64,000 bases of DNA from Xenopus tropicalis (GCF_000004195.4 NC_030681.2:23018482-23082481); one strand, 5' to 3'. Numbered from the stretch's first letter, positions 23,243 to 35,031 are shown. Numbers and translations are program-made. Notes: a model not told the origin generated them from the letters alone.

Positions 23243-23985
23243 CCGGTCACTGTTGGGATCAAGTACAAGGTACTGTTTTATTATTACAGAGAAAAGGGAA
23301 TCATTTAACCATTAAATAAACCCAATAGGGCTGTTCTGCCCCCAATAAGGGGTAATTATATCTTAGTTGGGATCAAGTACAGGTACTGTTTTATTATTAC
23401 AGAGAAAAGGGAATCATTTAACCATTAAATAAACCCAATAGGGCTGTTCTGCCCCAATAAGGGGTAATTATATCTTAGTTGGGATCAAGTACAGGTACTG
23501 TTTTATTATTACAGAGAAAAGGGAATCATTTAACCATTAAATAAACCCAATAGGGCTGTTCTGCCCCCAATAAGGGGTAATTATATCTTAGTTGGGATCA
23601 AGTACATGTACTGTTTTATTATTACAGAGAAAAGGGAATCATTTAACCATTAAATAAACCCAATAGGGCTGTTCTGCCCCCAATAAGGGGTAATTATATC
23701 TTAGTTGGGATCAAGTACAGGTACTGTTTTATTATTACAGAGAAAAGGGAATCATTTAACCATTAAATAAAACCAATAGGGCTGTTCTGCCCCCAATAAG
23801 GGGTAATTATATCTTAGTTGGGATCCAGTACAAGGTACTGTGTTATTATTACAGAGAAAAAGAAAACCGTTGATTACAATGGAGTCTATGAGAGATGGCC
23901 TTTCCATAATTCGGAACTTTCTGGATAATGGAGTTTCGGATAAGGCTTACAGTTGTTCGGATGTTCCATGTTTTGCACTATTAAG
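23243..23985 (+). mobile_element. S-family element, left-truncated, six-unit array
   Basis: Enters abruptly at CTGTTGGGATCAAG with no left terminus. It has six GGGATCAAG-type landmarks (the last altered to GGATCCAG) and ends in the S subterminal sequence AACTTTCTGGATAATGG without the final ACCTG. Confidence 0.85.
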
Positions 23986-24359
23986 AATACAACTATTCAT
24001 ACTGTACATTAACAATACTAATGGAAAATGCACGTGTTAACACAATATTGACTGTGACTCACCAGGTTGATTGACACAATGCATATCGAATCACAAGAGA
24101 ACCCTTTCTTAAGCGACACACCCCCATACCTTGCATCTATTATGGACCCTCCCACACAGGAAGTGTAGAAATCCCGAGACTGGGCCTGCTGAGAAACTTC
24201 TGAAAGTAAAAGAAGGTAGAGAGAAAGGTGTTTTCTATAATATGCAGGATATCAATGGATGTGTAAAGCAAATGGGAACCCTTTTAAGTGCATGGAAACC
24301 AAAAGATAATCCTTTTCAGGACTCTGAACAAACATTGGTCCCCCAGCAGGTCAGAGACC
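23986..24359. other. no recognisable feature
   Basis: A 118-codon frame starting at 24131 runs into the following repeat; no family resemblance seen. Confidence 0.35.
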
Positions 24360-25315
24360 AAACAATCCAGAAAGTTCCAAATTACGGAAAGGCCATCTCC
24401 CAGAGACTCCACTGTAATCAAATAATTCACATTTTTAAAAATGGTTTCCTTTTTCTTTGTAATAATAAAACTGTACCTTGTACTTGATCCCAACTAAGAT
24501 ATAATTACCCCTTATTGGGGCAGAACAGCCCTATTGGGTTTATTTAATGGTTAAATGATTCCCTTTTCTCTGTAATAATAAAACTGTACCTTGTACTTGA
24601 TCCCAACTAAGATATAATTACCCCTTATTGGAGCAGAACAGCCCTATTGGGTTTATTTAATGGTTAAATGATTCCATTTTCTCTGTAATAATAAAACAGT
24701 ACCTGTACTTGATCCCAACTAAGATATAATTACCCCTTATTGGGGCAGAACAGCCCTATTGGGTTTATTTAATGGTTAAATGATTCCCTTTTCTCTGTAA
24801 TAATAAAACTGTACCTTGTACTTGATCCCAACTAAGATATAATTACCCCTTATTGGGGGCAGAACAGCCCTATTGGGTTTATTTAATGGTTAAATGATTC
24901 CCTTTTCTCTGTAATAATAAAACAGTACCTGTACTTGATCCCGACTAAGATATAATTACCCCTTATTGGGGGCAGAACAGCCCTATTGGGTTTATTTAAT
25001 GGTTAAATGATTCCCTTTTCTCTGTAATAATAAAACAGTACCTGTACTTGATCCCAACTAAGGTATAATTACCCCTTATTGGGGCAGAACAGCCCTATTG
25101 GGTTTATTTAATGGTTAAATGATTCCCCTTTCTCTGTAATAATAAAACAGTACCTGTACTTGATCCCAACTAAGATATAATTACCCCTTATTGGGGCAGA
25201 ACAGCCCTATTGGGTTTATTTAATGGTTAAATGATTCCCCTTTCTCTGTAATAATAAAACAGTACCTGTACTTGATCCCAACTAAGATATAATTAATCCT
25301 TATTGGAGGCAAAAC
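24360..25315 (-). mobile_element. S-family element, truncated, eight-unit array
   Basis: Begins inside the subterminal region (CCAGAAAGTTCCAAATTACG), followed by eight reversed 113-bp units (CTTGATCCCAACTAAG landmarks from 24481 to 25270). It stops after AATTAATCCTTATTGGAGGC without a terminus. Confidence 0.88.
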
Positions 25316-25837
25316 ACGCCAATATAGAATTCTGCCTGCTTTCTCATATAGCAGAGAAACAAGAATCCTGTAGCTCCAGAAAGGAAAATCAGTGTATGAT
25401 TTCCCCATAGGAAGTACCTCACTGGTATATCTTTAAGCTTACTTGGGTTATTAATGTAGCAAGTTCATTCTATCACTAATGCTTCCTGTACAGATTTGTA
25501 TTGATTTTACCCTTATCAATTTTCATTTGCACATCCAAGAATTTAAGATGTGTCAGAAACCTCCATGGTGAATGTAATTGTTTTTCAGAACATATTAGCT
25601 TCATTAACCATTTCCTGTAGTTGTCATTGGGTGCTATTCAATACTATCATTAAATACATCAGGATATATTTACTGTATTTATGTTACAGAACACATTTTG
25701 TTTAATTCATACAGAGTTGGACTGGGCCAGTGGGCCACTGGGAAAAATCCTGATGGGCCCCAGGCCTCGTAGACTCCACCTTTTTAACAATATGATGATG
25801 TTAAAGCGGTTGTTCAGAAATAGGACATTCTGTAATA
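25316..25837. other. spacer with a short GGCC-rich phrase
   Basis: GAGTTGGACTGGGCC at 25713, followed by GGGCCACTGGGAAAAATCC and TGATGGGCCCCAGGCC, looks like an interspersed repeat fragment of a kind common in frogs. I cannot set its ends. Confidence 0.35.
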
Positions 25838-26950
25838 CAGGTATGGGACCCGTTATCCAGAATGCTTGGGACCTGGGGTTTTCTGGATAAGGGGTCTTTC
25901 CGTAATTCAGATCTCCTACCTTGTCTGCTAAAAACATTATTTATACAGTAATTAAACCCAATAGGATTGTTTTGTCTCCAATAAGGATTAATTATATCTT
26001 AGTTGGGATCAAGTACAGGTACTGTTTTATTATTACAGAGAAAAGGGAATCATTTAACCATTAAATAAACCCAATAGGGCTGTTCTGCCCCCAATAAGGG
26101 GTAATTATATCTTAGTTGGGATCAAGTACAGGTACTGTTTTATTATTACAGAGAAAAGGGAATCATTTAACCATTAAATAAACCCAATAGGGCTGTTCTG
26201 CCCCAATAAGGGGTAATTATATCTTAGTTGGGATCAAGTACAGGTACTGTTTTATTATTACAGAGAAAAGGGAATCATTTAACCATTAAATAAACCCAAT
26301 AGGGCTGTTCTGCCCCAATAAGGGGTAATTATATCTTAGTTGGGATCAAGTACAGGTACTGTTTTATTATTACAGAGAAAAGGGAATCATTTAACCATTA
26401 AATAAACCCAATAGGGCTGTTCTGCCCCAATAAGGGGTAATTATATCTTAGTTGGGATCAAGTACAGGTACTGTTTTATTATTACAGAGAAAAGGGAATC
26501 ATTTAACCATTAAACAAACCCAATAGGGCTGTTCTGCCCCAATAAGGGGTAATTATATCTTAGTTGGGATCAAGTACAGGTACTGTTTTATTATTACAGA
26601 GAAAAGGGAATCATTTAACCATGAAATAAACCCAATAGGGCTGTTCTGCCCCCAATAAGGGGTAATTATATCTTAGTTGGGATCAAGTACAGGTACTGTT
26701 TTATTATTACAGAGAAAAGGGAATCATTTAACCATGAAATAAACCCAATAGGGCTGTTCTGCCCCCAATAAGGGGTAATTATATCTTAGTTGGGATCAAG
26801 TACAGGTACAGGTTTTATTGTTACAGAGAAAAAGGAAATCATTTTTAAAAATGTGAATTATTTTATTAAAATGGAGTCTATGGGAGATGGCCTTTCCGTA
26901 ATTCAGAACTTTCTGGATAATGGGTTCCTGGATAAGGGGTCCGATACCTG
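25838..26950 (+). mobile_element. S-family MITE carrying an eight-copy array
   Basis: Complete: left CAGGTATGGGACCCGTTATC, right GGGGTCCGATACCTG, TA on both sides. Eight GGGATCAAG landmarks lie between 26008 and 26790. Units 3 to 6 share CCCC in place of CCCCC. Confidence 0.93.
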
Positions 26951-28174
26951 TATACTAAAGTTAACTTAAAAGGCAAACTAACCCTTTAAAAGTTACCTTG
27001 GACTTACATGACCTGTATTAAAGCATTTGGGCCGGCAGCCTTGTGCTTTCATTTGGTCATGGAACCCAAGGTGGCATAGTCTTTATTTCCCACATACTTA
27101 ATGGTGTTAATCTGCTCTTGAGATATAATGCCACACTGGGCTATTAGACATATCCTTCATTGTGAGTCGTTATGGCTACATTATTCCTTTTATTGGATGT
27201 TTCCTTGCTTGCTTGCCTTATCTTTTCAATGCTTTCCAGTTAATATATAAAGTATTTTTGTCTCCTTTGGCTGCAACAATATGATCATTCATGTGACCCT
27301 ACTTTAATTCAAGGACTTCTTGATTATCCCATGAACAAAGGGTTCTAAATAAAAAGATAGTAAATTCGAAAGCAACTTTCAATTCAACTGATTATTAATA
27401 GCTTTCTACATTGTGTTGCATAGCGCTGGCTGATTAGGAATAAAGGGAACTACAACAAGATAACTATCTGCTGCTAGGTTTAAAATTAGCCGCGGCAGTA
27501 ATTCATTGGGAACAATGGCGCAGAATTAGTTCTTTCAAATGATTGTTAGAAATTCGGTGACTGAAATGTAAGTAATATTTTAATAATATATTATTCCAAA
27601 ACTTTCTATTGATAGTTGTTTGATTTCGTGCCACGAGTTCCCGTCAGTGGGCTGAATTTCTTATAACAAGGCGTAATTATCAAACTTTATGTTATGTTCA
27701 GTACAAATCTCAAATGATTATAATGGTTCTACCGTGAAAGACGGAAATTCTATTTTGTTAGCATAATGCTTAGGATCTAATTCCGTTCTTCTATTTACAG
27801 ATTCAGTAAATTCAGTATTGTCCTCAGTACTATGGTAAAAAATGTTAATGATATTGCTGTTTTCTAGACTTCATGCATTTTATGTGATTTTTAATGGCTC
27901 AGGGGGGACGTGAAGTCAAACTTTTGTATAAAGAATAGGAATCTAAATTTAAAGTTGATGACTATTTTATAGGAATGTTGTAAATATCAAAAACTTGGTA
28001 TATCCTGGAAAATATTTAACTGCCGCGCATACAAAAAGTCCTGCTCATTATCAGTAGGCAGAAAAGAAGAGTTTCACCTTCTATTGGACTTTTCACCAGC
28101 AAAATTAATGTTGACTAAACAAATATTTTTGGAATTTGTAACCATAAATGCTCATGTTACACATAAATATTATA
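26951..28174. other. no recognisable feature
   Basis: AT-rich, low in repeats; no coding frame of interest. Confidence 0.4.
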
Positions 28175-28232
28175 CAGGTATGCGATCTGTTATCCGGAAA
28201 CCCAGCATTCTGGATAATGGGTCCTATACCTG
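28175..28232. mobile_element. 58-bp mini-derivative of the S family
   Basis: CAGGTATGCGATCTGTTATC joined almost directly to CATTCTGGATAATGGGTCC and ending ATACCTG, with TA on both sides. Both S termini are present but the array and subterminal parts are gone. Confidence 0.88.
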
Positions 28233-28243
28233 TACTGAAATAT

Positions 28244-28280
28244 GTAACCTTCACCATCCAAAATGGATGGTGAAGGTTAC
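28244..28280. other. perfect 17-bp hairpin
   Basis: GTAACCTTCACCATCCA, three A, then the exact complement. It follows the mini S element by 11 bases. It could form an RNA hairpin or cruciform, but it is shorter than a typical microRNA precursor. Confidence 0.8.
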
Positions 28281-28823
28281 ACCGACCCACAGTATATAGA
28301 TGGTTTAGAAATCTTCTCCCGGTAGATGTTTCTGGGCCAACCTTATCCATAGTTGCGCTGTGCTCACTGTACAAACTCTTTAAAGGAGACATATTTTATA
28401 GCATAACCGAAATGTCTCCAATTGTGTAGGCAATAATGAATAAATATATGGTTTTGGTTTCACCCTGGGCTAAAGAATATCATTATCTTTAAAAATGGCC
28501 CTTTATTAGAACTCTGTATAGATCTGCTGCTGTCCATGTTTCAAAGGAGGGGTCAGCAAGTCCCAGAACACAGTTGGAGGAGGATGACCAATCACAGCCC
28601 TGCAGTCATACAAGCAAAGAAAGGCGTCAGTTCCCTATCAGGTCAGCCTAGCTGCTGATTGGTTTCTATTCTACAGAGCGGTGTGCTGAGTGCCGCTGGC
28701 TTCTCTGAACAGCCTGGGGAATGGAAGTGAAGTGGAACAGATGGGTGGGACTAGTAGGGTTTTTGGCAATATTTTCAATAAATAAGCACAAATAACAACT
28801 TTTTTAGCACATTCCTTTTATAT

Positions 28824-30439
28824 TTAAAGGACACGTAATCCCCCACAATAAATTAGTCTGTGAACAGCCTCTTTGAATCTTTAAACACCTGCCTTTTGAA
28901 CACCTTTGGTTGTTCAAAGGTTAATAGTAAAGCTGCAACATCCCCATTAGTCACTTAGGATTCCTTATTCTCCTTTAACCCTCTCGTCACCCCCTTTGGG
29001 AATTTACTTTTGCTGTCGGTTACTGGGCATGCTCACTTCCAAGCTAAGGGAGCTGCATCTTCTCAGCTCAGAATACTAAACACTCCTCCTCCAATCTAGC
29101 CACCAATAAACAGATGGCGTTGCTGGTTCCAATACAGGTATGGGATCCCTTATCCGGAAACCCTTTATAAAGAAAATTCCGAATTATGGAAAGGCTATCT
29201 TCCATAGACTCCATTATAAGCAAATAATTCTAATTTTTAAAAATGATTTCCTTTTTCTCTGTAATAATAAAACAGTACCTGTACTTGATCCCAACTAAGA
29301 TATAATTACCCCTTATTGGGGGCAGAACAGCCCTATTGGGTTTATTTAATGGTTAAATGATTCCCTTTTCTCTGTAATAATAAAACAGTACCTGTACTTG
29401 AACCCAACTAAGATATAATTACCCCTTATTGGGGCAGAACAGCCCTATTGGGTTTATTTCATGGTTAAATGATTCCCTTTTCTCTGTAATAATAAAACAG
29501 TACCTGTACTTGAACCCAACTAAGATATAATTACCCCTTATTGGGGGCAGAACAGCCCTATTGGGTTTATTTAATGGTTAAATGATTCCCTTTTCTCTGT
29601 AATAATAAAACAGTACTTGTAATTGATCCCAACTAAGATATAATTACCCCTTATTGGGGGCAGAACAGCCCTATTGGGTTTATTTAATGGTTAAATGATT
29701 CCCTTTTCTCTGTAATAATAAAACAGTACTTGTACTTGATCCCAACTAAGATATAATTACCCCTTATTGGGGGCAGAACAGTCCTATTGGGTTTATTTAA
29801 TGGTTAAATGATTCCCTTTTCTCTGTAATAATAAAACAGTACCTGTACTTGATCCCAACTAAGATATAATTACCCCTTATTGGGAGCAGAACAGCCCTAT
29901 TGGGTTTATTTAATGGTTAAATGATTCCCTTTTCTCTGTAATAATAAAACAGTACCTGTACTTGATCCCAACTAAGATATAATTACCCCTTATTGGGAGC
30001 AGAACAGCCCTATTGGGTTTATTTAATGGTTAAATGATTCCCTTTTCTCTGTAATAATAAAACAGTACCTGTACTTGATCCCAACTAAGATATAATTAAT
30101 CCTTATTGGAGGCAATACAAGCCTATTGGGTTTATTCAATAATTAAATGAATTTTAGTAGACTTAAGTTAAGGAGATCCAAATTAAGGAAAGATCCCTTA
30201 TCCAGAAAACCCCAGGTCCCAAGCATTCTGGATAACAGGTCCCATACCTGTATAAACTCTGCTCCAGCTCTGATGATGTGTCAGAGGGAAAATGACCATC
30301 AGATGAAAGCTGCTTCTTGTTTAAGGAAAATGTAACAGTGATATGAACAGAGGGAATATATGCAGTACAAAGTATTCTATTTGGGTGGGGAAGATGTGCC
30401 AGACTTGGTAAGAAAACTTAAAGTTTACTTGTCCTTTAA
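28824..30439. mobile_element. probable T2-like MITE hosting an S element
   Basis: Left TTAAAGGACACGTAATCC; right end complementary to TTAAAGGACAAGTAAACT, both starting in TTAA. Without the nested S element it would be about 500 bp, a reasonable T2 size. A competing TTAA-containing GGAGAATAAGG end at 28975 makes the assignment less certain. Confidence 0.5.
29135..30250 (-). mobile_element. S-family MITE carrying an eight-copy array
   Basis: Left CAGGTATGGGATCCCTTATC, right GGATAACAGGTCCCATACCTG, TA on both sides. Eight reversed units; two adjacent ones share AACCCAACTAAG in place of GATCCCAACTAAG. Confidence 0.93.
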
Positions 30440-31192
30440 GTATAATTCACTGGTACATTCTTGTTTTTTCCGAAATATGTCCCTTTAATAATAGAAAGGG
30501 CACTGGCTAACTTGTGGGTATAATGTGGGGAAGGCAGGTCACCTTTACTCCCTTCTATGCCAAATTTCACAGAGGTCTTTAGCCATTCTTATTTTTGGAG
30601 TTACCTTTGCATGGAGTATTTAAGAAGCTTCAGGAGCCAGGACCCATATTTCTTCCTGATAAGAGCAGTACATTTTTTTCAATCACCAGTATCTTATCCA
30701 CATTATTCCTTATTAACTGGTTGCCTGGTATGGGGCCTTTGAAGAATCAAGTTATTCCTTGTCTAGTAGCTGTGCATATTTTCGTAGCAAGCTTTAAATT
30801 ATGCCCTTATATATTCCCATTACATGAGCTCTTGTAAACTTTCAATAAACCCATATTTAAAGTAAAATGTAGTCCAAGGTTTAATGGATTTTTTTTAACA
30901 CAGACATCCTGAGATCGAAGTAGCCTTGGTCTCTGAGACATGGCCATCCATGGGGGTGACAAAAAGCTTGATTTGATTTGGCCACTGGTCAACAATCTAA
31001 TCATAATAGGGGCATTTACAGCCAGAGGGCCTCACCATCAGCACAACACAGTGTCCCCTACAGTATTTAAAAAGCCTTTCTATAGGAAAATTCTTATATA
31101 GTAAATTCCTGGACAGTACACTGCTTACTTGGCCTGAATCAGCTTGATAGGTAGTCAGTGTTGGTCTAGGTACAACTAGTTTTAGAAAACCT
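30440..31192. other. no recognisable feature
   Basis: Nothing supported; the open frames here are short and unrelated to any family I know. Confidence 0.4.
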
Positions 31193-31200
31193 TGCACCGT

Positions 31201-31539
31201 TAGTGGTGAGTGATTTTTTCGGCAGGCATGGATTCGCAGCAAATTTCCATATTTCGCCTTTGGCGAATTGTTTCTCGAAAAATTTGTTGCAAAAAAAAAT
31301 TGTTGCGTGTCAAAAAAAGTTGCAAGCACATCAAATTGGACACGGGTGTGTCAAAATGGGTGTGGACGCTGCAAAATAGGTGCGGTCAAGTAAAAATAGA
31401 CATGTCAAAATGGGCACGGTTGTGTTAAAAAAACGGTGTGCACGCAAGAAATGACGCGCGACAAATGCGTTTCACTAATTTTTCTGATGTTTCCCAAATT
31501 TTCTGCCGAAGCCAAATGGGACAGATTCGCTCATCACTA
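31201..31539. mobile_element. H1-family hAT MITE
   Basis: Left TAGTGGTGAGTGATTTTTTC with GGCAGGCATGGATTCGCAGC; right GATTCGCTCATCACTA. Flanks tgcaccgt and cccactgt agree at 5 of 8. Confidence 0.88.
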
Positions 31540-31634
31540 CCCACTGTCTATATGATTCATTTGTTGTCAAATAATCAAAATATTGTAACATTTCCTTAAA
31601 ACACTTCAGCAGAAAAGTTTTCTCAAGAAATAAT

Positions 31635-32017
31635 TAGTGATGAGCGAATTTTTCTGCCAGGCATAGATTCGCAGCGAATTTCCGCATTTCGCAAAACTTG
31701 CGGGAAAATTTGGTGCCAAAAAAATTGTTGTGTGTCAAAAAAAAAGTTGCAGTCGCGTCAAAATAGGTGCGGTCGTATCAAATCAGGCGCTGCCACGGCA
31801 AAATGGGCGTGTTCGTATATATTAATTGACGTGGGCGTGTCAAATTGGGCGTGGTCATGTCAAATTGGGCACGGTCACGACAAAAAAAAAGACACGGGTG
31901 ACAAAAAAAGTTGCGCAACAAATGCATTTCATTTCACTGATTTTTCGCCGTTTCAAAAATGTTCATGTTTCGCACATTTTTCGGCAAAGCGAAACGGGAC
32001 AGATTCCATCATCACTA
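31635..32017. mobile_element. H1-family hAT MITE
   Basis: Left TAGTGATGAGCGAATTTTTC, right GATTCCATCATCACTA, and an exact 8-bp duplication gaaataat at 31627-31634 and 32018-32025. Confidence 0.95.
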
Positions 32018-32025
32018 GAAATAAT

Positions 32026-32212
32026 TGAAATTTAATTAGAAATGAAACAAGGAGAATAATAGCAAAATCAATGCACTACATAAGGTAAAGCATTGTAAAT
32101 TTGTCTAAATAAATAATAATTCATTTGTAAATAAATACAGAGTTGGCTACATTTTATATAGTAAAACGCCAGTGCTTGACAACATTTTGAAAAAAATATG
32201 GGAGTGCAGGTA
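32026..32212. other. short spacer
   Basis: AT-rich spacer without features. Confidence 0.4.
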
Positions 32213-32877
32213 CAGGTATGGGATCCATTATTCGGAAACCCATTATGCAGAAAGCTCCGAATTACGGAAAGCCTTTCTCCCATGGACTCCATTTTAATTA
32301 AAAATTTTTAAAACTCATTTTATATTTCTCTGTAATAATTAAACAGTGCCTTGTAATTGATCCATCCAAGATATAATTAATCCTTATTAGAGGCAAAATA
32401 TCTTATTGGGTTTAATTAATGTTTTATTGATTTTGTAGTAGACTTAGGGGCAGATTTACTTATCCACGAAAATATTGTGACTTTTTCGTCGCCGTCGCAA
32501 TTTTTCGTATTTGTCATGACTTTTTCGTCGCCATCGCAACTTTATTGTATTTTGCGTGACTTCTTCGCCGCTGCCGCAATTTTTTCGTATTGAGCGATAA
32601 CAAACGACGGAAAAACCAATCCGATTTTTTCACGACAGCGACGAAAAAGTAGCGGAAAATATACGAAAAAGTTGCGACGGCGAAAAAAAAATCACGGGAC
32701 ATACGGAAAAGTCGCGATGGCGACGAAAAAGTCGCAAAAATACAGATCATTACGAAAAAACACATTTGAACGCTTTTGGTCCGTTCGTGGATTAGTAAAT
32801 CTCCCCCTAAGGGTATGAAGATCCAAATTACAGAAAGACCCCTTATCAAGTATTCTGGATAATGGGTCCTATACCTG
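32213..32877 (-). mobile_element. S-family MITE with one unit, interrupted by an A element
   Basis: Left CAGGTATGGGATCCATTATTC, shortened here to the first 20 bases, and right TGGGTCCTATACCTG, TA on both sides. It has a single diverged unit and no array, so it may represent the pre-amplification form. It is split by the nested A element. Confidence 0.88.
32447..32806. mobile_element. A-family MITE nested in an S element
   Basis: Left GGGGCAGATTTACTTATCC, right GATTAGTAAATCTCCCC, flanks TTA and CTA. In uninterrupted S copies the site reads GTAGACTTAAGG, so the boundaries are confirmed by an empty site. The interior alternates TTTTTCGTCGCCG and its complement, forming a foldback. Confidence 0.92.
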
Positions 32878-33446
32878 TACCACAAAAAATCAGCACAGTT
32901 GAATATTTGTAAATATTTGTATGGCAGTATTGAATGGATGTAATGCAGACTGCATCTACTTCAAGGAAAATCCTGCAAAAAGAGTGTAAAGGAGATGAGT
33001 GTGGGATCCCTATAGCATCCTTGCCAGAAAGAAGCATGTTTCATAAGTAATATTACAAAAAAACATCATCATAGTTTTCAGTTGGAACAACAAGGGTATT
33101 TTTATATTAAAAAAAACTAATTTTCTACACAACAAAAGTTGATTACATTACATTTACTTCTGCAGAATCCTTAATAGCGTTCTTACACTTTTTTTGCCTT
33201 AAACAAGTCAGTAGCCATAGTTCAGCAGAGAAGCTGTCAGCTCCAATTAACTTCAATGGGTTTCACCGGCTGAAAGCGAGTATAATGACTTTTCTGAAAG
33301 CAGAAGCTGAGAATTTCCAAAAGTCGCTCCTTGGATTTATTAAAAACTAGATTCTTTTCAATGATAGAATCAAAATCTGCGGAGAATTTAATTGATGCTT
33401 TATAAATATAAAAAGGTAGCACATTTTTTGTTGCATATTTTAATGC
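32878..33446. other. no recognisable feature
   Basis: Nothing supported. Confidence 0.4.
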
Positions 33447-33454
33447 ATAATCTC

Positions 33455-34009
33455 TAGTGATGAGCGAATCTGTCCCATTTTGCCAAAAAATTCACAAAAC
33501 TACAGGAAAATTCGTGAAACGGCGGAAAATCCGAGAAACACATTTGACGTCTGACTTTTTTGGCGCACATAGTGATGAGTGAATTTTTTCGGCAGGCATG
33601 GATTCACAGCAAATTTCCGCATTTCGTCATTGTCGAATTGTTTTGCGAAACTTCCGTGAAAATTTGCTGCAGAAAAATTCATGTGCAGATTTTTTTTTGT
33701 CACGCGTCAAATTGGGTGCGGTCACATTTAAAAACTGCAGGCGACAAAAAGAATAGACGTGAGCGACAAAAAAGACGCAGGCGGAAAAAAAATTGCGCGA
33801 CAAATGCGTTTCGCGATTTTTCGCCGTTTCACAGATTTTCTTTCCGTTTCGCAAATTTTATGGCGACGCGAAACGGGACAGATTCACTCATCACTAGTCG
33901 CACATCTTTTTTTTTTTATGCGGTTGCACCTATTTTGCAGACGTTTCACGAAACAATTTGCCAATGCCAAAATGCGGAAATTCGCTTCGAAAAAATTTGC
34001 TCATCGCTA
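33455..34009. mobile_element. H1 element (outer), split by another H1
   Basis: Left TAGTGATGAGCGAATCTGTC at 33455, right TTTGCTCATCGCTA at 34009. Flanks ataatctc and ataacctc agree at 7 of 8. The two halves are separated by the inner copy. Confidence 0.9.
33570..33896. mobile_element. H1 element (inner), nested in H1
   Basis: Left TAGTGATGAGTGAATTTTTTC (first 20 bases relevant), right GATTCACTCATCACTA. Flanks ggcgcaca and gtcgcaca agree at 7 of 8, so this is an independent insertion and not a tandem duplication. Confidence 0.9.
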
Positions 34010-34583
34010 ATAACCTCTAGATAGAAATTCAATTGAAAATAATGTTTTCCTGATCTATAAATTCAGTAACTAAAAAAACATTGAATCGTCAAAATTGATT
34101 TCAACAGATACATGCAAAATCCAATGGCTCATTTTGTTCCTTTATGATTCAAGTATCAGTTGAAGATGTGTTTAGACAACATCTAATTACGTACAGTACA
34201 ACTCCGCTATATATTAGCCAATTCTTGGGTAAATCTCAGAGCTTTGCCAGAAGTTGTTGCAAATATAATTTATTTTTGACTCTCTTTCTTTGTTTAGATA
34301 ATAGAGAGTATTACTGTAAATTAAAACCCTTACAATATTTTCTTCAAGAGTTGCTTCTATAATTTACAAGAACAGGCTTCTTTCATAGTGTATATCAATA
34401 TTATTGATGCAGTAAGGCAGCATATTATGAATATATTATGAATCAACTGTTTATTGTTTTATTTTAGTGGAAAAAACACATTGAATCTGTTCTGTAGGGA
34501 TAACATTTATGTTCAGGCAACTGCTCCTACATCCAGTTAAAAAAATATTTAAAGGCCACACTATGGTGCTCATTTAACCAAAT
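34010..34583. other. no recognisable feature
   Basis: AT-rich DNA. Confidence 0.4.
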
Positions 34584-34586
34584 CTA

Positions 34587-34872
34587 GGCGCCGATTTACT
34601 AATGCACGAACGGACCGAAAGCGTCCGAACGCGTTTTTTCGTAATGATCAGTATTTTTGCGACTTTTTCGCCATTATGACTTTATCGTATACTTTCCGCG
34701 ACTTTTCCGTCGCAAAAAATCGTGCAAACTACAATAAAGTCGTGACGGCGACAAAAAAATTGTGCAAAATATGAAAAGAACACGGCGGCGACGAAAAAGT
34801 CGAAAAATTTTCGTTTCCAATCCAATTTTTTCCCATTCGGGATTTGGATTCGTGGATTAGTAAATGTGCCCC
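34587..34872. mobile_element. A-family MITE
   Basis: Left GGCGCCGATTTACTAATGC, right ATTAGTAAATGTGCCCC, with exact 3-bp flanks CTA at 34584-34586 and 34873-34875. A 3-bp duplication fits PIF/Harbinger-type transposition. Confidence 0.92.
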
Positions 34873-35031
34873 CTAGTGTTTGTAGCATCAATGATTAAAT
34901 CTCATGTATCCCAAATTCTTTTTTTTATGATTTTACTTAAATCTGAATAAAGATTTTAGTTTAATCCCAATTCAGGTCACGTGACGGATTAACGCTCAAA
35001 CGGTCATGGAAATGTTCTCAAATCCAAGTAT

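Noticed and set aside
24131..24487. 118-codon frame on the plus strand
   Set aside because: No family resemblance, and the last third runs into an S repeat.
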